This document shows positions 52,912 to 63,009 of a DNA stretch of 64,000 nucleotides, piece after piece; position 1 is the stretch's first letter, and the number at the start of each line of letters is the position of its first letter. Origin of the DNA: Channallabes apus. Taxonomy: Eukaryota > Chordata > Actinopteri > Siluriformes > Clariidae. A model generated the notes under the pieces. The model was not told the DNA's origin. It ran no database searches and saw only the letters and a program-made list of their open reading frames with translations. Location: the NCBI GenBank assembly GCA_030522415.1, contig CM060107.1, forward strand, positions 24,308,571 through 24,372,570, in the 5' to 3' direction. The translations under genes were made by a program, and so were the position numbers.

Positions 52912-54357
52912 GCACAGCTTGTCGATGGGTCTTTCCAGAGTGTTGGTCTTAGTTTTAACTAGCGCACGTCTCACAAGTCCCCTTTTGTCGGGCAACACTT
53001 TCGTGATTCTTCCCATGACCCATGAATTTCTTGGAGAAGACTCATCAATTATTAAAACTATGTCTCCAATCAAGAGGTTTTTTCTCTCTTGAAACCATTT
53101 TTGACGTTCCTGGAACAAGGGCAAGTATTCACGCACCCATCGCTTCCAGAACAGGTCTGATAGGTACTGAATCTGCTTCCACCTGCGACGTGCATAGATG
53201 TCTTCCTTTTTGAAAAGTCCAGGGGGCAGGTTTGGATGTTTTTTCATCAGCAGCAGGTGGTTAGGTGTCAGAGGTTCCAGATCTGTGGGATCTTCCGAGA
53301 CAGTAGTGAGGGGTTGGTTATTCATTATCGCTTCTACCTCACACATGAATGTATGCAGGCTCTCGTCAGTTAATGTTTGTTCTTTCATTACTGATCTCAA
53401 GATCTTTCTAACTGACCTGATCTGTCTTTCCCATATTCCACCAAAGTGAGATCCAGAACGTGGATTGAATGTCCACTGTATGTTCCTTTGAGTGAGGAAG
53501 CTTTCAATTCGTGACTGATTCCATTGCTGAATAGCATTATGCAATTCAGTCTCAGCGCCTATGAAGTTTGTTCCATTGTCGCTTCTCATGAATGACACCT
53601 GACCTCTCCTGCTTATAAAGCATCGAATGGCGTTCACACAAGAGTCTGTGTCGAGCGAGTGAGCGATTTCAATGTGCACGGCTCTTTTTGTCAGACAAGT
53701 GAAAAGTACGCCATATCTTTTAACGTTACTGCCACGTTTGACCTCAAACGGTCCGAAGTAGCCTACTCCCACATTAGTAAAAGGTGGGTGATCTGGTATT
53801 ATTCTCTCACTTGGTAGTTCTGACATTTTTTGCTCACATGTTTTAGCTCTAGACAAGTGAGTTAGCAGTCGGAATCCAGTATTTCTGCCGCAATTCTGAA
53901 AGCATGTAATTTCTGCTGCTGTGTCCAATCTTGTCATGAACGTCTCTTAATATTAACGTTGTGATATGTGAGTCTTTAGGTACAATGACTGGGTGTTTAA
54001 CGTGCTCTGGCATTACGGACCTGCTGTGATGTCCTCCGACTCTCAGCAATCCATCCTGTAGTACTGGGTCCAGTTTGGCAACTGTTTCTTTTTACATTCT
54101 TCTTTTTTTTTTGGTTTTTGCTCTGTGGGAATTCCTTGTTTGAATTCTGCTGCTGCTTTACCCTTTTGCAACGTGAGAATTTCTTCCTTAAAATTTTGTC
54201 TTTGAGTAAACTTAATGATTTCGTTTTCTGCTCTTGTTAGGTCTGGAACTGTTAGAGACTTGTAATTTTCTGTCTTTGGGATATCTACTTGTGTTTTGAC
54301 CCTTTCTGTTTTTTGTTTGAGCATGTCACTAATGCGAAGGATCCAGGCAACAGATCG
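52912..54357 (-). pseudogene. BEL/Pao integrase region (minus strand)
   Basis: Reading down from 54324: the connector, a zinc region (RDVHDKIGHSSRNYMLSELR, KTCEQKM) with a frameshift near 53855, then the core. The first catalytic Asp is lost: GVGYFGPFEVKRG has Gly at 53761-53763 where the family has Asp. MRSDNGTNF and GGIWERQIRSVRKIL keep the second Asp and the Glu. The C-terminal domain (RRRWKQIQYLSDLFWKRWVR, LLIGDIVLIIDE, ERPIDKLCL) ends at the junction with the plus-strand gag. Inactive. Confidence 0.9.
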
Positions 54358-54567
54358 TTTTACATTTTACATTTTACATTTAGTTATTTGGCAGACGCTC
54401 TTATCCAGAGCGACTTACATTTTTTTTTATCTTATTACACATCTGAGCAGTTGAGGGTTAAGGGCCTTGCTCAAGGACCCAACAGTTGCAACTTGGTGGT
54501 TGTGGGGTTTGAACCTGGGATCTTCCGAACCGTAGTCCAATGCCTTAACCACTGAGCTACCCCTGCA
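54358..54567 (-). mobile_element. V-SINE-like tRNA-derived SINE
   Basis: On the minus strand: tRNA-like head GGGGTAGCTCAGTGGTTAAG with A box and B box (GGTTCAAACCCC), a middle region, then a LINE-type 3' hairpin CGCTCTGGATAAGAGCG, GTCTGCCAAATAACTAAATG and a TTTTACAT tail. A-box and B-box allow Pol III transcription; the shared hairpin is the type recognised by L2-clade LINE enzymes. It interrupts the BEL/Pao pol ORF after the codons for WHKLL. Confidence 0.85.
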
Positions 54568-55796
54568 CTTGTGCCAATAACTTGTGCCAATCAGAGTGAT
54601 AGTTAATCAATTTACTCACTGCGTCTGTGCTTTCTGTAATGCTCATAATGTTCACTAAAGTTGAGAGCTTAATTTCGTTGTCATTTTCTTTCATTGACGT
54701 GTCATAAATGTTCTCAGGCCATTTGCACTCTGCTTCATTGAGAAAGGAGGGACCATGGATCCAGTCGACGGTTTTCATAAACTTTTCGCAGGATACCCCC
54801 CTGGATGCAAAATCAGCTGGGTTTTTTTTAGGTATTAACGTACCTCCATTGCTGTGACTTGGTTGACTCTCTTATGATGGTGATTCTGTTGGCCACAAAG
54901 GTTTTAAAACGAAGTGTTTCTCAAAACAGTTGTACTATCAGTCCAAAACATAGAGTCCAGCAATTTCAATTCTAGCTGTTCTTTCAACATTTTGTCATTT
55001 TTTACAGCGACCATTGCCGCAGTCAATTCCATTCGTGGAATGGTGGTTAGTTTCAGGGGTGCTACACGGGAGTTCCCCATCACGAATGCACAATGTGTAA
55101 GTCCATCAGCATTTACTAATCTGAGGTATGAGACAACTCCGTATCCCATTTCACTTGCATGCGAGAAGTGGTGGAGTTGTGCTGTAGCTGTAACACCGAA
55201 GTTGGCTGGCTTTATGCATCTTGCTATGCTGAACTCGGACAGTCGGTGCAGCTCATGCAGCCAGGTTTTCCATGCCTTTGCAAACTGCTCGGGAATGTCA
55301 TCATCCCACGCTAGTTTTTCTTTACATAACTGCTGCATTAGAATTTTAGCTGGCAGTATGACAGGCGGGAGAAACCCTAAGGAGTCATAAATCGAACTGG
55401 TGATTCACAGGATTCCTCGTCTTGTCACAGGTCGTTCCTTTAAACTAATCTTAAACTTGAACATGTCTGAGTTAATGCACCACAGAACCCCCAGGGCTCT
55501 CTCTACGGGCAGTGCATCTTTACTCAAGTCTAAGCCTCTCATGTCTTTGATCCTTTCGCTCTCGGGAATGACAGTCAGTAGGGCACGGCTATTACTTGCC
55601 CATTTAGTGAGGTTAAACCCTCCGCTTGCACAGAGACTTGTGAGATCATTGTATAGGGCGACTGCTTGGTCATGACTCGAAACGGATTTCAGGCAGTCGT
55701 CGACGTAAAAGTTTTTAAGCACTGTATTGACTGCCACAGCAGGTGCATTTCTTCTGCTGTCTTTCTGAGGGCGAAGTTAGCAACACTAGGCGACGA
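54568..55796 (-). pseudogene. BEL/Pao RT-RNase H region (minus strand)
   Basis: From 55796: SSPSVANFALRKTAEEM, a frameshift, LKNFYVDDCLKSVSSHDQAV (YVDD catalytic box), FNLTKWASNSRALL, then further frames with FSHASEMGYGVVSYLRLVNA, LTTIPRMELTAAMVA and MFWTDSTTVL (Pao-type RNase H), and MKTVDWIHGPSFL to WHKLL where the SINE sits. Stops at 55405 and 54904. Not functional. Confidence 0.88.
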
Positions 55797-56560
55797 TTAT
55801 GCACTGAACAGATGAACTACCATTTTATTTTCAAATAAGTCTTGGTTCACATCTCCATTCGGCCACAATAGGAAGCGCAGCAGATCTGTGTCCTTCTCTG
55901 GGACTTTCACGTGAGAGTACATGGCTTCTACTATTGTGTCCTTTTTCTTGGACTTTATTTCAACGGGTACAATGGGGATGATGCAATTACCTCCAGCCCC
56001 ATTGTGCGCATTTGATTCGTGACTCACTGCATGTGTTGTATTTGTCGTGTCACCTTCAGTATCGTTTCTGTAGGCGCTCGTAACTGACTGCGCCGTATCT
56101 TGCACTGCTATGTGTAGCATGCATGGATGTGGCTTTGAACACAATGAACATGTAATTTTTCTGGTACAGTCTTTCCATAAATGACCCTTTGTTAAACATC
56201 CGAAACAGAATCCGTTTCTTTTTAGGAATTCTACTGTGTCTTTGTATATCTTATCATTAAATTGGAAGCAATCGTCTAAGATATGCTCCCCTTTGCAATG
56301 TGCGCACGGTTTAGTGAAGGCGCTGATAGGTAATGTACCGGCATTCTTCATTGTAATCAAGTCTTTGTGAATTTTACCAACCTGTCTGTCCTCGGTTGCG
56401 ACGCTGACCCTGTGTTTCCTTGGCCCTTTTGTTTGGGTCCTTGAAGGGATGTAGGACTGGGACGTTTGGGAGATAATGACCAGCGCTGCTCTCAGGCATT
56501 CGTCATTCTGGTGGGACAGGCTTTGGAGCAATGCACACTACTTGGGGCGGTTGATGTGTG
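55797..56560 (-). pseudogene. BEL/Pao Gag C-terminus with zinc fingers, fused to RT by deletion
   Basis: Zinc motifs PCAHCKGEHILDDCFQF and GFCFGCLTKGHLWKDC are followed by CSLCSKPHPCMLH. The start of protease (NCIIPIVPVEIKSKKKDTIV) then runs directly into an RT segment (EAMYSHVKVPEKDTDLLRFL, LWPNGDVNQDLFENKMVVHL), so the protease active site and the first RT blocks are deleted in frame. It ends with TAA at 55797. The stretch upstream (56535-56640) holds nothing else recognisable. Confidence 0.88.
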
Positions 56561-56639
56561 CTTCAAGGCATTTTATATTTTTGACATTAACTATCCAAAG
56601 CAGTGTGCTCCTGTATAGGACTATTTGTAATGTTGCTAT

Positions 56640-56709
56640 GAAATAGCGAGGCCTACTTAAAAAGAGTTGATTATCTGTTCTTGTGCTTTTGAAAAATAAA
56701 TGAACATTT
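56640..56709 (-). repeat. Repeat H (copy 2), left remnant
   Basis: Reverse complement of about 19920-19965 (GTTGATTATCTGTTCTTGTG, TTTTGAAAAATAAAT). The last six bases, ACATTT (56704-56709), are the target-site duplication of the LINE that follows. Confidence 0.75.
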
Positions 56710-57701
56710 CAATTCAATTCAATTCAATTCAGTTTTATTTGTGTAGCGCTTTTAACAATTGACATTGTCTCAAAACAGCTTTACACAATCAAAAGAATTA
56801 TTTAAGTTTGTATGGAATGTGAATGTGTATGAATCAAAATGTTCAGATATTCCCTGGCGAGCAAGCCCGAGGGCGACAGTGGCAAGGAAAAACTCCCTGA
56901 GACGGTAATAGGAAGAAACCTTGAGAGGAACCAGACTCGACAGGGAACCCATCCTCATCTGGGTGAAACAGATAGCAGGAAATTATCTGCATTTATACAG
57001 TGTTAAGTGTTAGGTTCAGCTATAATAGTTGATGTTAATTGATGTTATAATACTTGATGTAAAATGGAGTCCAGTAGTTATTCGAGACTCAGATAGACTT
57101 GTAGAAAGTTCCAGTCCTGAACTATCGAATTGTCAAGTCCTCAGAGAAACAGCTGACCACATCCCCAATCATCCCCAGACACCAGACGCATCCTAAAGAG
57201 ACACACGGGGCATCCATGCGACGAGACCTCCAACCAGAAACCGGGCACCAGGATGGATCAGACAGGTCCGGAGGGCAGAGGGAGTCTGGATCACTGGCAG
57301 CTCAGGAACCACATGTGTAGCTCGACAGAGAGAGAGAGAGAAAGAGTGAAAGGGGGAGACAGGGGGAGAGAGGAAAGAGAAAGAGGGGGAGGAAGAGAAG
57401 AGGAGGAGAGATTGCAATTAGGTATGGTCACAGTCACAATGTCTAATGTGAATGTATATTTACTGTAGAGTGCAAGCAGGGACTCCGGCAGGACTAACTA
57501 TGACAGCATAACTAAAAGGGAGAGCCAGAAGGAAACACAAACATGAGGGCTCCCTGAGATGTAAAGCAAACAATCACCTCACCGTCAACAAACCTGAGTG
57601 ATCAAATGAGACTGAGGAAGACAGCATCTAAACATACCAGTTCACCATAATACTCTACGTCCATGAGTCCCCCAGATCTGCTCCTTTACCTTATGGCAAA
57701 T

Positions 57702-60674
57702 CTATTTATAAAATGCTTGGTTAAATAAATAGGTTTTTAGCCTAGACTTAAACACTGAGACTGTGTCTGAGTCCTGAACACTATTTGGAAGACTATTCCA
57801 TAATTTTGGGGCTTTGTAAGAAAAAGCTCTGCCCCCAGCTGTAGTTTTCATAATACGCGGTACTGATAAGCAGCCTGCATCCTTTGACCGAAGTAGGCGT
57901 GGCGGATCGTAAGACACTAGCAGTTCGCTCAGATACTGCGGCGCGAGACCATTTAATGCCTTATATGTCAAGAGTAGTATTTTAAAATCAATGCGAAATT
58001 TCACAGGGAGCCAATGCAGTGAAGATAGGATAGGGGTGATGTGCTCATATCTTCTGGTTCTAGTGAGGACTCTCGCTGCTGCATTTTGGACTAGCTGAAG
58101 CTTGTTTATGCACCTAACTGAACAACCAGACAGTAAGGCATTACAATAGTCCAACCTAGAAGTGATAAAAGCATGAACTAGTTTTTCTGCATCATTTAGC
58201 GACAATATATTTCTTATTTTGGCGATATTTCTAAGGTGAAAGAATGCTGTCCTGGTGATATTATCTACATGAGCTTCAAATGAAAGGCTGGAATCTATAA
58301 TCACGCCGAGGTCTTTTACTGTTGCACTTGACGGAACAGAAAGGCCATCTAAAGTTACGGTGAGATCTAAGATTTTACTTCTAGCTGTATGCGGTCCTAT
58401 GACTAGAACTTCTGTCTTATCCGGATTAAGCAGAAGGAAGTTAATTAGCATCCAATTTCTTATGTCCTGAACACATTGCTCAACTTTAGTAAGATGGTTT
58501 TTCTCATCAGGTTTTGTTGAGACGTATAGCTGTGTGTCGTCAGCATAACAATGAAAACTAATACCATGCTTACGGATTATGTTGCCCAGAGGAAGCATGT
58601 AAAGGGAAAAAAGCAGTGGGCCTAAAACTGAACCCTGCGGAACGCCAAACTCCACTAGAGAACATGCAGAATAATCACCATTTAAGTCTACATACTGATA
58701 ACGATCGGTCAAATAGGATCTGAGCCAGGAGAGGGTTGTACCCTTAATTCCTACTAAATTTTCTAATCTGTGAAGAAGAATAGCATGATCAATAGTGTCA
58801 AAAGCTGCACTGAGGTCGAGTAATACAAGCATAGTTACACAACCCTGATCAGAGGCCAATAGGAGGTCATTTACTACTTTAACGAGTGCTGTTTCTGTGC
58901 TGTGATGAGGCCTAAATCCTGACTGATACAGTTCATGTATGCCATTTCGATGTAGATATGAGCATAGCTGCTCCGCTACTATCTTTTCCAGAATCTTAGA
59001 GATAAAGGGGAGGTTTGATATTGGCCTGTAATTGGACAGCTGACAGGGGTCGAGGTCAGGTTTCTTAATTATTGGTTTAATAACTGCTACTTTAAAAGAT
59101 TTTGGAACATAACCAATGCTAAGTGAGGAATTAATTATTCTCAACAACGGTTCTGTTATTACTGGTACTATCTGTTTAAGAAAATGTGTCGGTATAGGAT
59201 CTAATATACAGGTTGATGAATTTGCAGAAGAGATGAGTGAAATTAGTTCATTCTCTTCAAGAGGAGTAAAGTATTCTAGGTTTGAATCTGACATGGCTAG
59301 GTTAACATCAGTATCAATTACATTGTTTGGTTTCAAAGCCTCAATTTTATGCCTGATATTTACAATTTTATTATTAAAAAAGTTCATGAAGTCCTCACTA
59401 TTGCATGATGTTGTTGTGGAGATTTCTGTAGTGGTCTTATTTCTGGTTAATTTGGCTACGGTATTAAATAAAAATCTAGGATTATTTTTATTTTCTTCTA
59501 TAAGAGTGGAGAGATACGTTGATCTAGCTACACTAAGAGCTTTCCTATAGTTCAGGATGCTCTCTTTCCATGCTATTTGAAATACCAACAATTTAGTTTG
59601 ACGCCATTCACGCTCTAATTTCCGAGCAGTCTGTTTTAAAGTGCGCGTGTGATCGTTATACCAGGGAGCGAGTTTCTTATCTCTAATAATTTTTCTTTTA
59701 GCTGGAGCTACATTATCTAAGGTACAACGAAGTGTCGACTCTAAATATTCAGTCGCCTGATCAAGTTCTGTGGGGTCAGACGGTGGCCTAATCGAAGTTG
59801 GTAACTCTGGGAGATTACTGATAAAACTCTGTGTGGTAGTTGATGTGAATGTACGTTTAATACGATAGCGCGGTGCTGTGCGTACATTATCACTGTGACA
59901 CACTTGAATGGAGACAAGATAGTGATCTGAGATAATTTCTGACAGTGGAATTGTGAATACATTTCTTATAATTAATCCAAAGAATATTACTAAATCTAAA
60001 GTGTGACCTGCTTTATGAGTGGGTCCTACTACACACTGATTTACACCTACGGAGTCCAGTATGGATATAAATGCTGTTCTCAGAGGGTCTTCTGGATTCT
60101 CAAAATGAATGTTAAAATCTCCAGCAATTAACACTTTGTCTACAGAAATGACCAGGTCTGAGATGAAATCTGCAAATTCACTAAGAAATTCAGAATACGG
60201 CCCTGGAGGTCTGTAAATTATAATTAGTGGAATCGACTGAGCTGATTTAATATACTTAAATACACTTATGTTACTATAGAGAATTTCAAATGAGTTAAAT
60301 TTGTGTCTGTGTTTTTGTACGATAGACAGATTATCATTATGAATAACTGCGACGCCTCCTCCTCTACCAGTTAACCGAGGCTGGTGTATGTAGCTGTATC
60401 CAGGAGGACTAGCTTCATTTAGAGCTACATACTCGTCCTGTTTAACCCATGTTTCAGTTAAACAGAGTATATCAAACGCCTGATCTGTGATAATTTCATT
60501 AACAATAACTGCTTTTGATGTGAGAGATCTAATATTTAACAATCCTAGCTTCAGATCAGAGGTGCCGGCTGCGCATTCAGTATGATCGGAGTTTGTGGAC
60601 TTTATGTTAATTAGATTATTAAAACAGACTTTCTGGGTCTTTCTACATTTTTGCTTAGATCGGGGAACAGACAC
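57702..60674 (-). CDS. L2 LINE ORF2: AP endonuclease plus reverse transcriptase (990 aa)
   Basis: Intact frame. Endonuclease, residues about 43-255: LLNIRSL (46-50), LTETW (72-76), YRPPG (154-158), GDFNIH (185-190), GHTLDLVI (223-230) and SDHYLV (249-254), covering the catalytic Asn, Glu, Asp and His positions of the AP-type nuclease. RT, about 540-790: [30 protein letters not shown] (620-630), [13 protein letters not shown] (677-689) and YADDTQLY (710-717). The C-terminal part ends [20 protein letters not shown] and then LFNQAF. Role: nicks target DNA and copies element RNA in place. Length and motif set match complete L2-clade ORF2 proteins. Confidence 0.95.
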   Translation of the reverse strand: MSVPRSKQKCRKTQKVCFNNLINIKSTNSDHTECAAGTSDLKLGLLNIRSLTSKAVIVNEIITDQAFDILCLTETWVKQDEYVALNEASPPGYSYIHQPRLTGRGGGVAVIHNDNLSIVQKHRHKFNSFEILYSNISVFKYIKSAQSIPLIIIYRPPGPYSEFLSEFADFISDLVISVDKVLIAGDFNIHFENPEDPLRTAFISILDSVGVNQCVVGPTHKAGHTLDLVIFFGLIIRNVFTIPLSEIISDHYLVSIQVCHSDNVRTAPRYRIKRTFTSTTTQSFISNLPELPTSIRPPSDPTELDQATEYLESTLRCTLDNVAPAKRKIIRDKKLAPWYNDHTRTLKQTARKLEREWRQTKLLVFQIAWKESILNYRKALSVARSTYLSTLIEENKNNPRFLFNTVAKLTRNKTTTEISTTTSCNSEDFMNFFNNKIVNIRHKIEALKPNNVIDTDVNLAMSDSNLEYFTPLEENELISLISSANSSTCILDPIPTHFLKQIVPVITEPLLRIINSSLSIGYVPKSFKVAVIKPIIKKPDLDPCQLSNYRPISNLPFISKILEKIVAEQLCSYLHRNGIHELYQSGFRPHHSTETALVKVVNDLLLASDQGCVTMLVLLDLSAAFDTIDHAILLHRLENLVGIKGTTLSWLRSYLTDRYQYVDLNGDYSACSLVEFGVPQGSVLGPLLFSLYMLPLGNIIRKHGISFHCYADDTQLYVSTKPDEKNHLTKVEQCVQDIRNWMLINFLLLNPDKTEVLVIGPHTARSKILDLTVTLDGLSVPSSATVKDLGVIIDSSLSFEAHVDNITRTAFFHLRNIAKIRNILSLNDAEKLVHAFITSRLDYCNALLSGCSVRCINKLQLVQNAAARVLTRTRRYEHITPILSSLHWLPVKFRIDFKILLLTYKALNGLAPQYLSELLVSYDPPRLLRSKDAGCLSVPRIMKTTAGGRAFSYKAPKLWNSLPNSVQDSDTVSVFKSRLKTYLFNQAFYK

Positions 60675-60770
60675 AGTCTCAATATGGTGAACCCTGAGTG
60701 ACGACTCTATGCAGCTAGCAGACGGTTGGTTTAGCCTGTCTGTCTGCTCCCTGGCCTGGGCTCTGGATTG

Positions 60771-61670
60771 TCACCGATTAACTAGACCTCTACTGAGACT
60801 ATGAGCTATACTACAGGAAATGAGAGCAGCACCTTCCCGAGTGGGATGGACACCGTCCCGCCCTAACAGGCCAGCTTTGCCCTCAAAGGTCTTCCAATTA
60901 TCTATGTAGCCCACATTATTTTCGGAGCACCACCTGGACATCCAGCGGTTCAGCAACCATAACCTGCTGTAAGCTATGTCGCCACGTCTCATTGGGATGG
61001 GACCAGAGCATACTACGTCATCGGACATCGCCTTTGCTAATTTAAACACCTCTGTAAAGTTATTCTTACTAACCTCTGACTGACGTATATCATTAGCTCC
61101 AGCATGTACCACTATCTTAGAGAACCTATGCTGTCCTAGAGCCCTAAGATTACCTGCTATGTCCGGTGCTCTGGCTCCCGGGATACACCTAACCACTGCC
61201 GCTGGCGCCCCTAAAGGTCTAGCTAATGTCACGTGTCTCAGTATAGAGTCTCCTATAACCAGAGCTCTTTCAGGTTTCTCAGCGGGTGCAGCACTGACGA
61301 GAGCAAACCTGTTGGACACGTGACGCGCAGAGGAGGGTTGCTCCGGTGGGCTAGCCTTAGCGTTAGCTTTGGCTGAACGAGTATGCCGCCGAGTCGTCAC
61401 CCACTCGCCCCGCTGTGAGGGCTCTAATGCCGGAGTCGGGGGCTGTTTATCTCCGCCTGTGGCACCCAGACTGTCCGCTACAGGAATAACGCTGCTCTCA
61501 CACTGTCTAACACTCTCTAAAGTCTGGATGCGCTCCTCTAATGCTGATATCTTCTCCGTCAGAGTGCTCACTAACACACACCTATCACAAATAAAATTAT
61601 CACTAATGACGGAGGAAGAATGTCTAAACATCCTGCACTCTACACACTGAACAAGCTGAACGGTAGACAT
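60771..61670 (-). CDS. L2 LINE ORF1: CxxC pair, coiled coil and SGNH esterase (299 aa)
   Basis: The N-terminus has two CxxC pairs (CVEC at 9-12, CDRC at 28-31), a possible small zinc-binding unit, then a heptad segment LTEKISALEERIQTLE. After a basic Pro-rich linker comes an SGNH-type esterase: ALVIGDSILRH (Ser in GDS at 140-142), VVHAGANDIRQ (Asn block), VVCSGPIPMR and GRDGVHPTREGAAL (Asp-x-x-His). All catalytic positions are present. The other L2 ORF1 here has a coiled coil and esterase but no CxxC pairs, so the N-terminal modules differ between the two families. ORF1 is expected to bind element RNA; the esterase substrate is not known. Confidence 0.9.
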   Translation of the reverse strand: MSTVQLVQCVECRMFRHSSSVISDNFICDRCVLVSTLTEKISALEERIQTLESVRQCESSVIPVADSLGATGGDKQPPTPALEPSQRGEWVTTRRHTRSAKANAKASPPEQPSSARHVSNRFALVSAAPAEKPERALVIGDSILRHVTLARPLGAPAAVVRCIPGARAPDIAGNLRALGQHRFSKIVVHAGANDIRQSEVSKNNFTEVFKLAKAMSDDVVCSGPIPMRRGDIAYSRLWLLNRWMSRWCSENNVGYIDNWKTFEGKAGLLGRDGVHPTREGAALISCSIAHSLSRGLVNR

Positions 61671-61835
61671 TATAACGTACCTCTGTGTCGGAGTTTTAGT
61701 TGTTTAGTTGTTTAGTTGAGGAAACTCGCTCGTTGCGAAACTTTCGCGGCAACAATACGAAAACAGGAAGCTACGTCACCAACAGGAAGCTCAACAGCTC
61801 TCCAAAGTAGGGAGTCAAAATAGGGAATCACATTT

Positions 61836-62220
61836 AATATGATTTTGTTTATTGCATATATTATATGTATGGTTTGCAAAACTTGGAAGTTTTTTTTTGT
61901 AATAAACCAGTATATCAAAGTAATTTAACTGTTTAATAGACATGGGTAGTTTTTTTTTTTTACAGATTCACTGTAAAACATGAAAATAAAAATAACTTAT
62001 TTGTGAGGTAGAATTAATCCAACATTCCAGTTAAAATTAACCAACACCTGGGTAGAACATTTGACCAATTTATGTGGTAGAATTAACCCAGCATTATATT
62101 TAAATATGACCAAGCATTTGGGTTGAATGTTTAACCCATTTTGCTGGGTTAAATTAACTTGCATGTAGTTAGTCCAATATTTACCCAGCAGTATTTTTTA
62201 GGATCTTTAAAAATATAACG
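61836..62220 (-). repeat. Repeat H (copy 2), main part
   Basis: Reverse complement of 19515-19870, with repeated TTAACCCAGC and GGGTAGAA motifs. It continues at 56640-56709 across the LINE. 62220-62690 holds no recognised feature. Confidence 0.7.
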
Positions 62221-62691
62221 CAATACAGAAATAAATGCTTTTAAAGCACATTATTTAAAGTATCACTGAACATATATTGGGTCTCATTTGTAAAACAAAG
62301 GAAATAATATTAAGACAAACAACGTATAAAACTATAAAGACAATATTTTAGCTAGTCAGGGGGGGATCATCTTGATGCAGTCAGTGTAAGATATCCCACT
62401 TATCAGTGCAAGTGCAGCAGGTCAGTGATGATGAACCAGTGCTGTTGATGTTGACCAGCACCACTCCCATTCTGTACCTGAGTGAAAATGATGCCAATCA
62501 AACTGAACAGGTAATCTGGCATAAAATCAGTAGCAGCTTCAGCTCATGCAAGTAATTATTATTGTAGTCAATATTAATTCTAAATAATATTTTCTCAGCC
62601 TTATTTTGAATTAATATTGTCTACAATAATAATTAAAATGAGTAACTTGTTTACTAACCCGAGCTAATGCTGCCTCTGATTTTACTCCAGT

Positions 62692-63003
62692 TTATCTGTT
62701 TAGTTGATTTTCACTTGGCTCGGGTACAGAAGGGGAGAGGTGCTGATCAACATCATCCCTGACCCTGAGGCTGCTGGATCCAGACTCACTGTCCCTGACC
62801 GTAATGTTAGAGCTGTCAGAGCCTCCAGAACTATAATTTCCCCTCACGCCAAAGGCAGAATCAGTTAATTTGAAGAATTTCACAGTATCATCTTTTAAAG
62901 CTTTTTCTTCTTGTCACGTAAATTTTCAGCTCCACCTTTTCTTTTTTTTTTCAATTTACATCCGTGGTAATTATTCATTATTTGCTGTATCGTGAAAGGA
63001 TCC
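62692..63003 (-). pseudogene. hAT-type transposase N-terminus-like fragment
   Basis: On the minus strand an ATG at about 63003 opens MDPFTIQQIMNNYHGCKLKK, then KRKGGAENLRDKKKK. After a one-base shift comes ALKDDTVKFFKLTDSAFG and a Ser/Asp-rich stretch (VRDSESGSSSLRVRDDVDQH, PSVPEPSENQLNR) before a stop at 62692. K.GGAE.LR.KK.KAL........F.L...F is typical of the N-terminus of hAT-derived transposases in fish; motif-level inference. No BED finger or catalytic region follows. Confidence 0.4.
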
Positions 63004-63009
63004 ATCTCT

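Larger units (their letters stand above)
56710..61829 (-). mobile_element. Full-length L2-clade LINE, both ORFs open
   Basis: 5120 bp, bounded by a 6 bp duplication ACATTT (56704-56709 and 61830-61835) within repeat H, whose uninterrupted copy is at 19.5-20.0 kb. Minus strand order: 5' UTR (61829-61671), ORF1 (299 aa), a 96 bp spacer, ORF2 (990 aa), a 970 bp 3' UTR with a purine-rich stretch near 57331-57412, and an ATTGA-repeat tail. No stop or frameshift seen, so it is a candidate active element and a possible source of enzymes for the V-SINE-like repeats. Confidence 0.92.
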
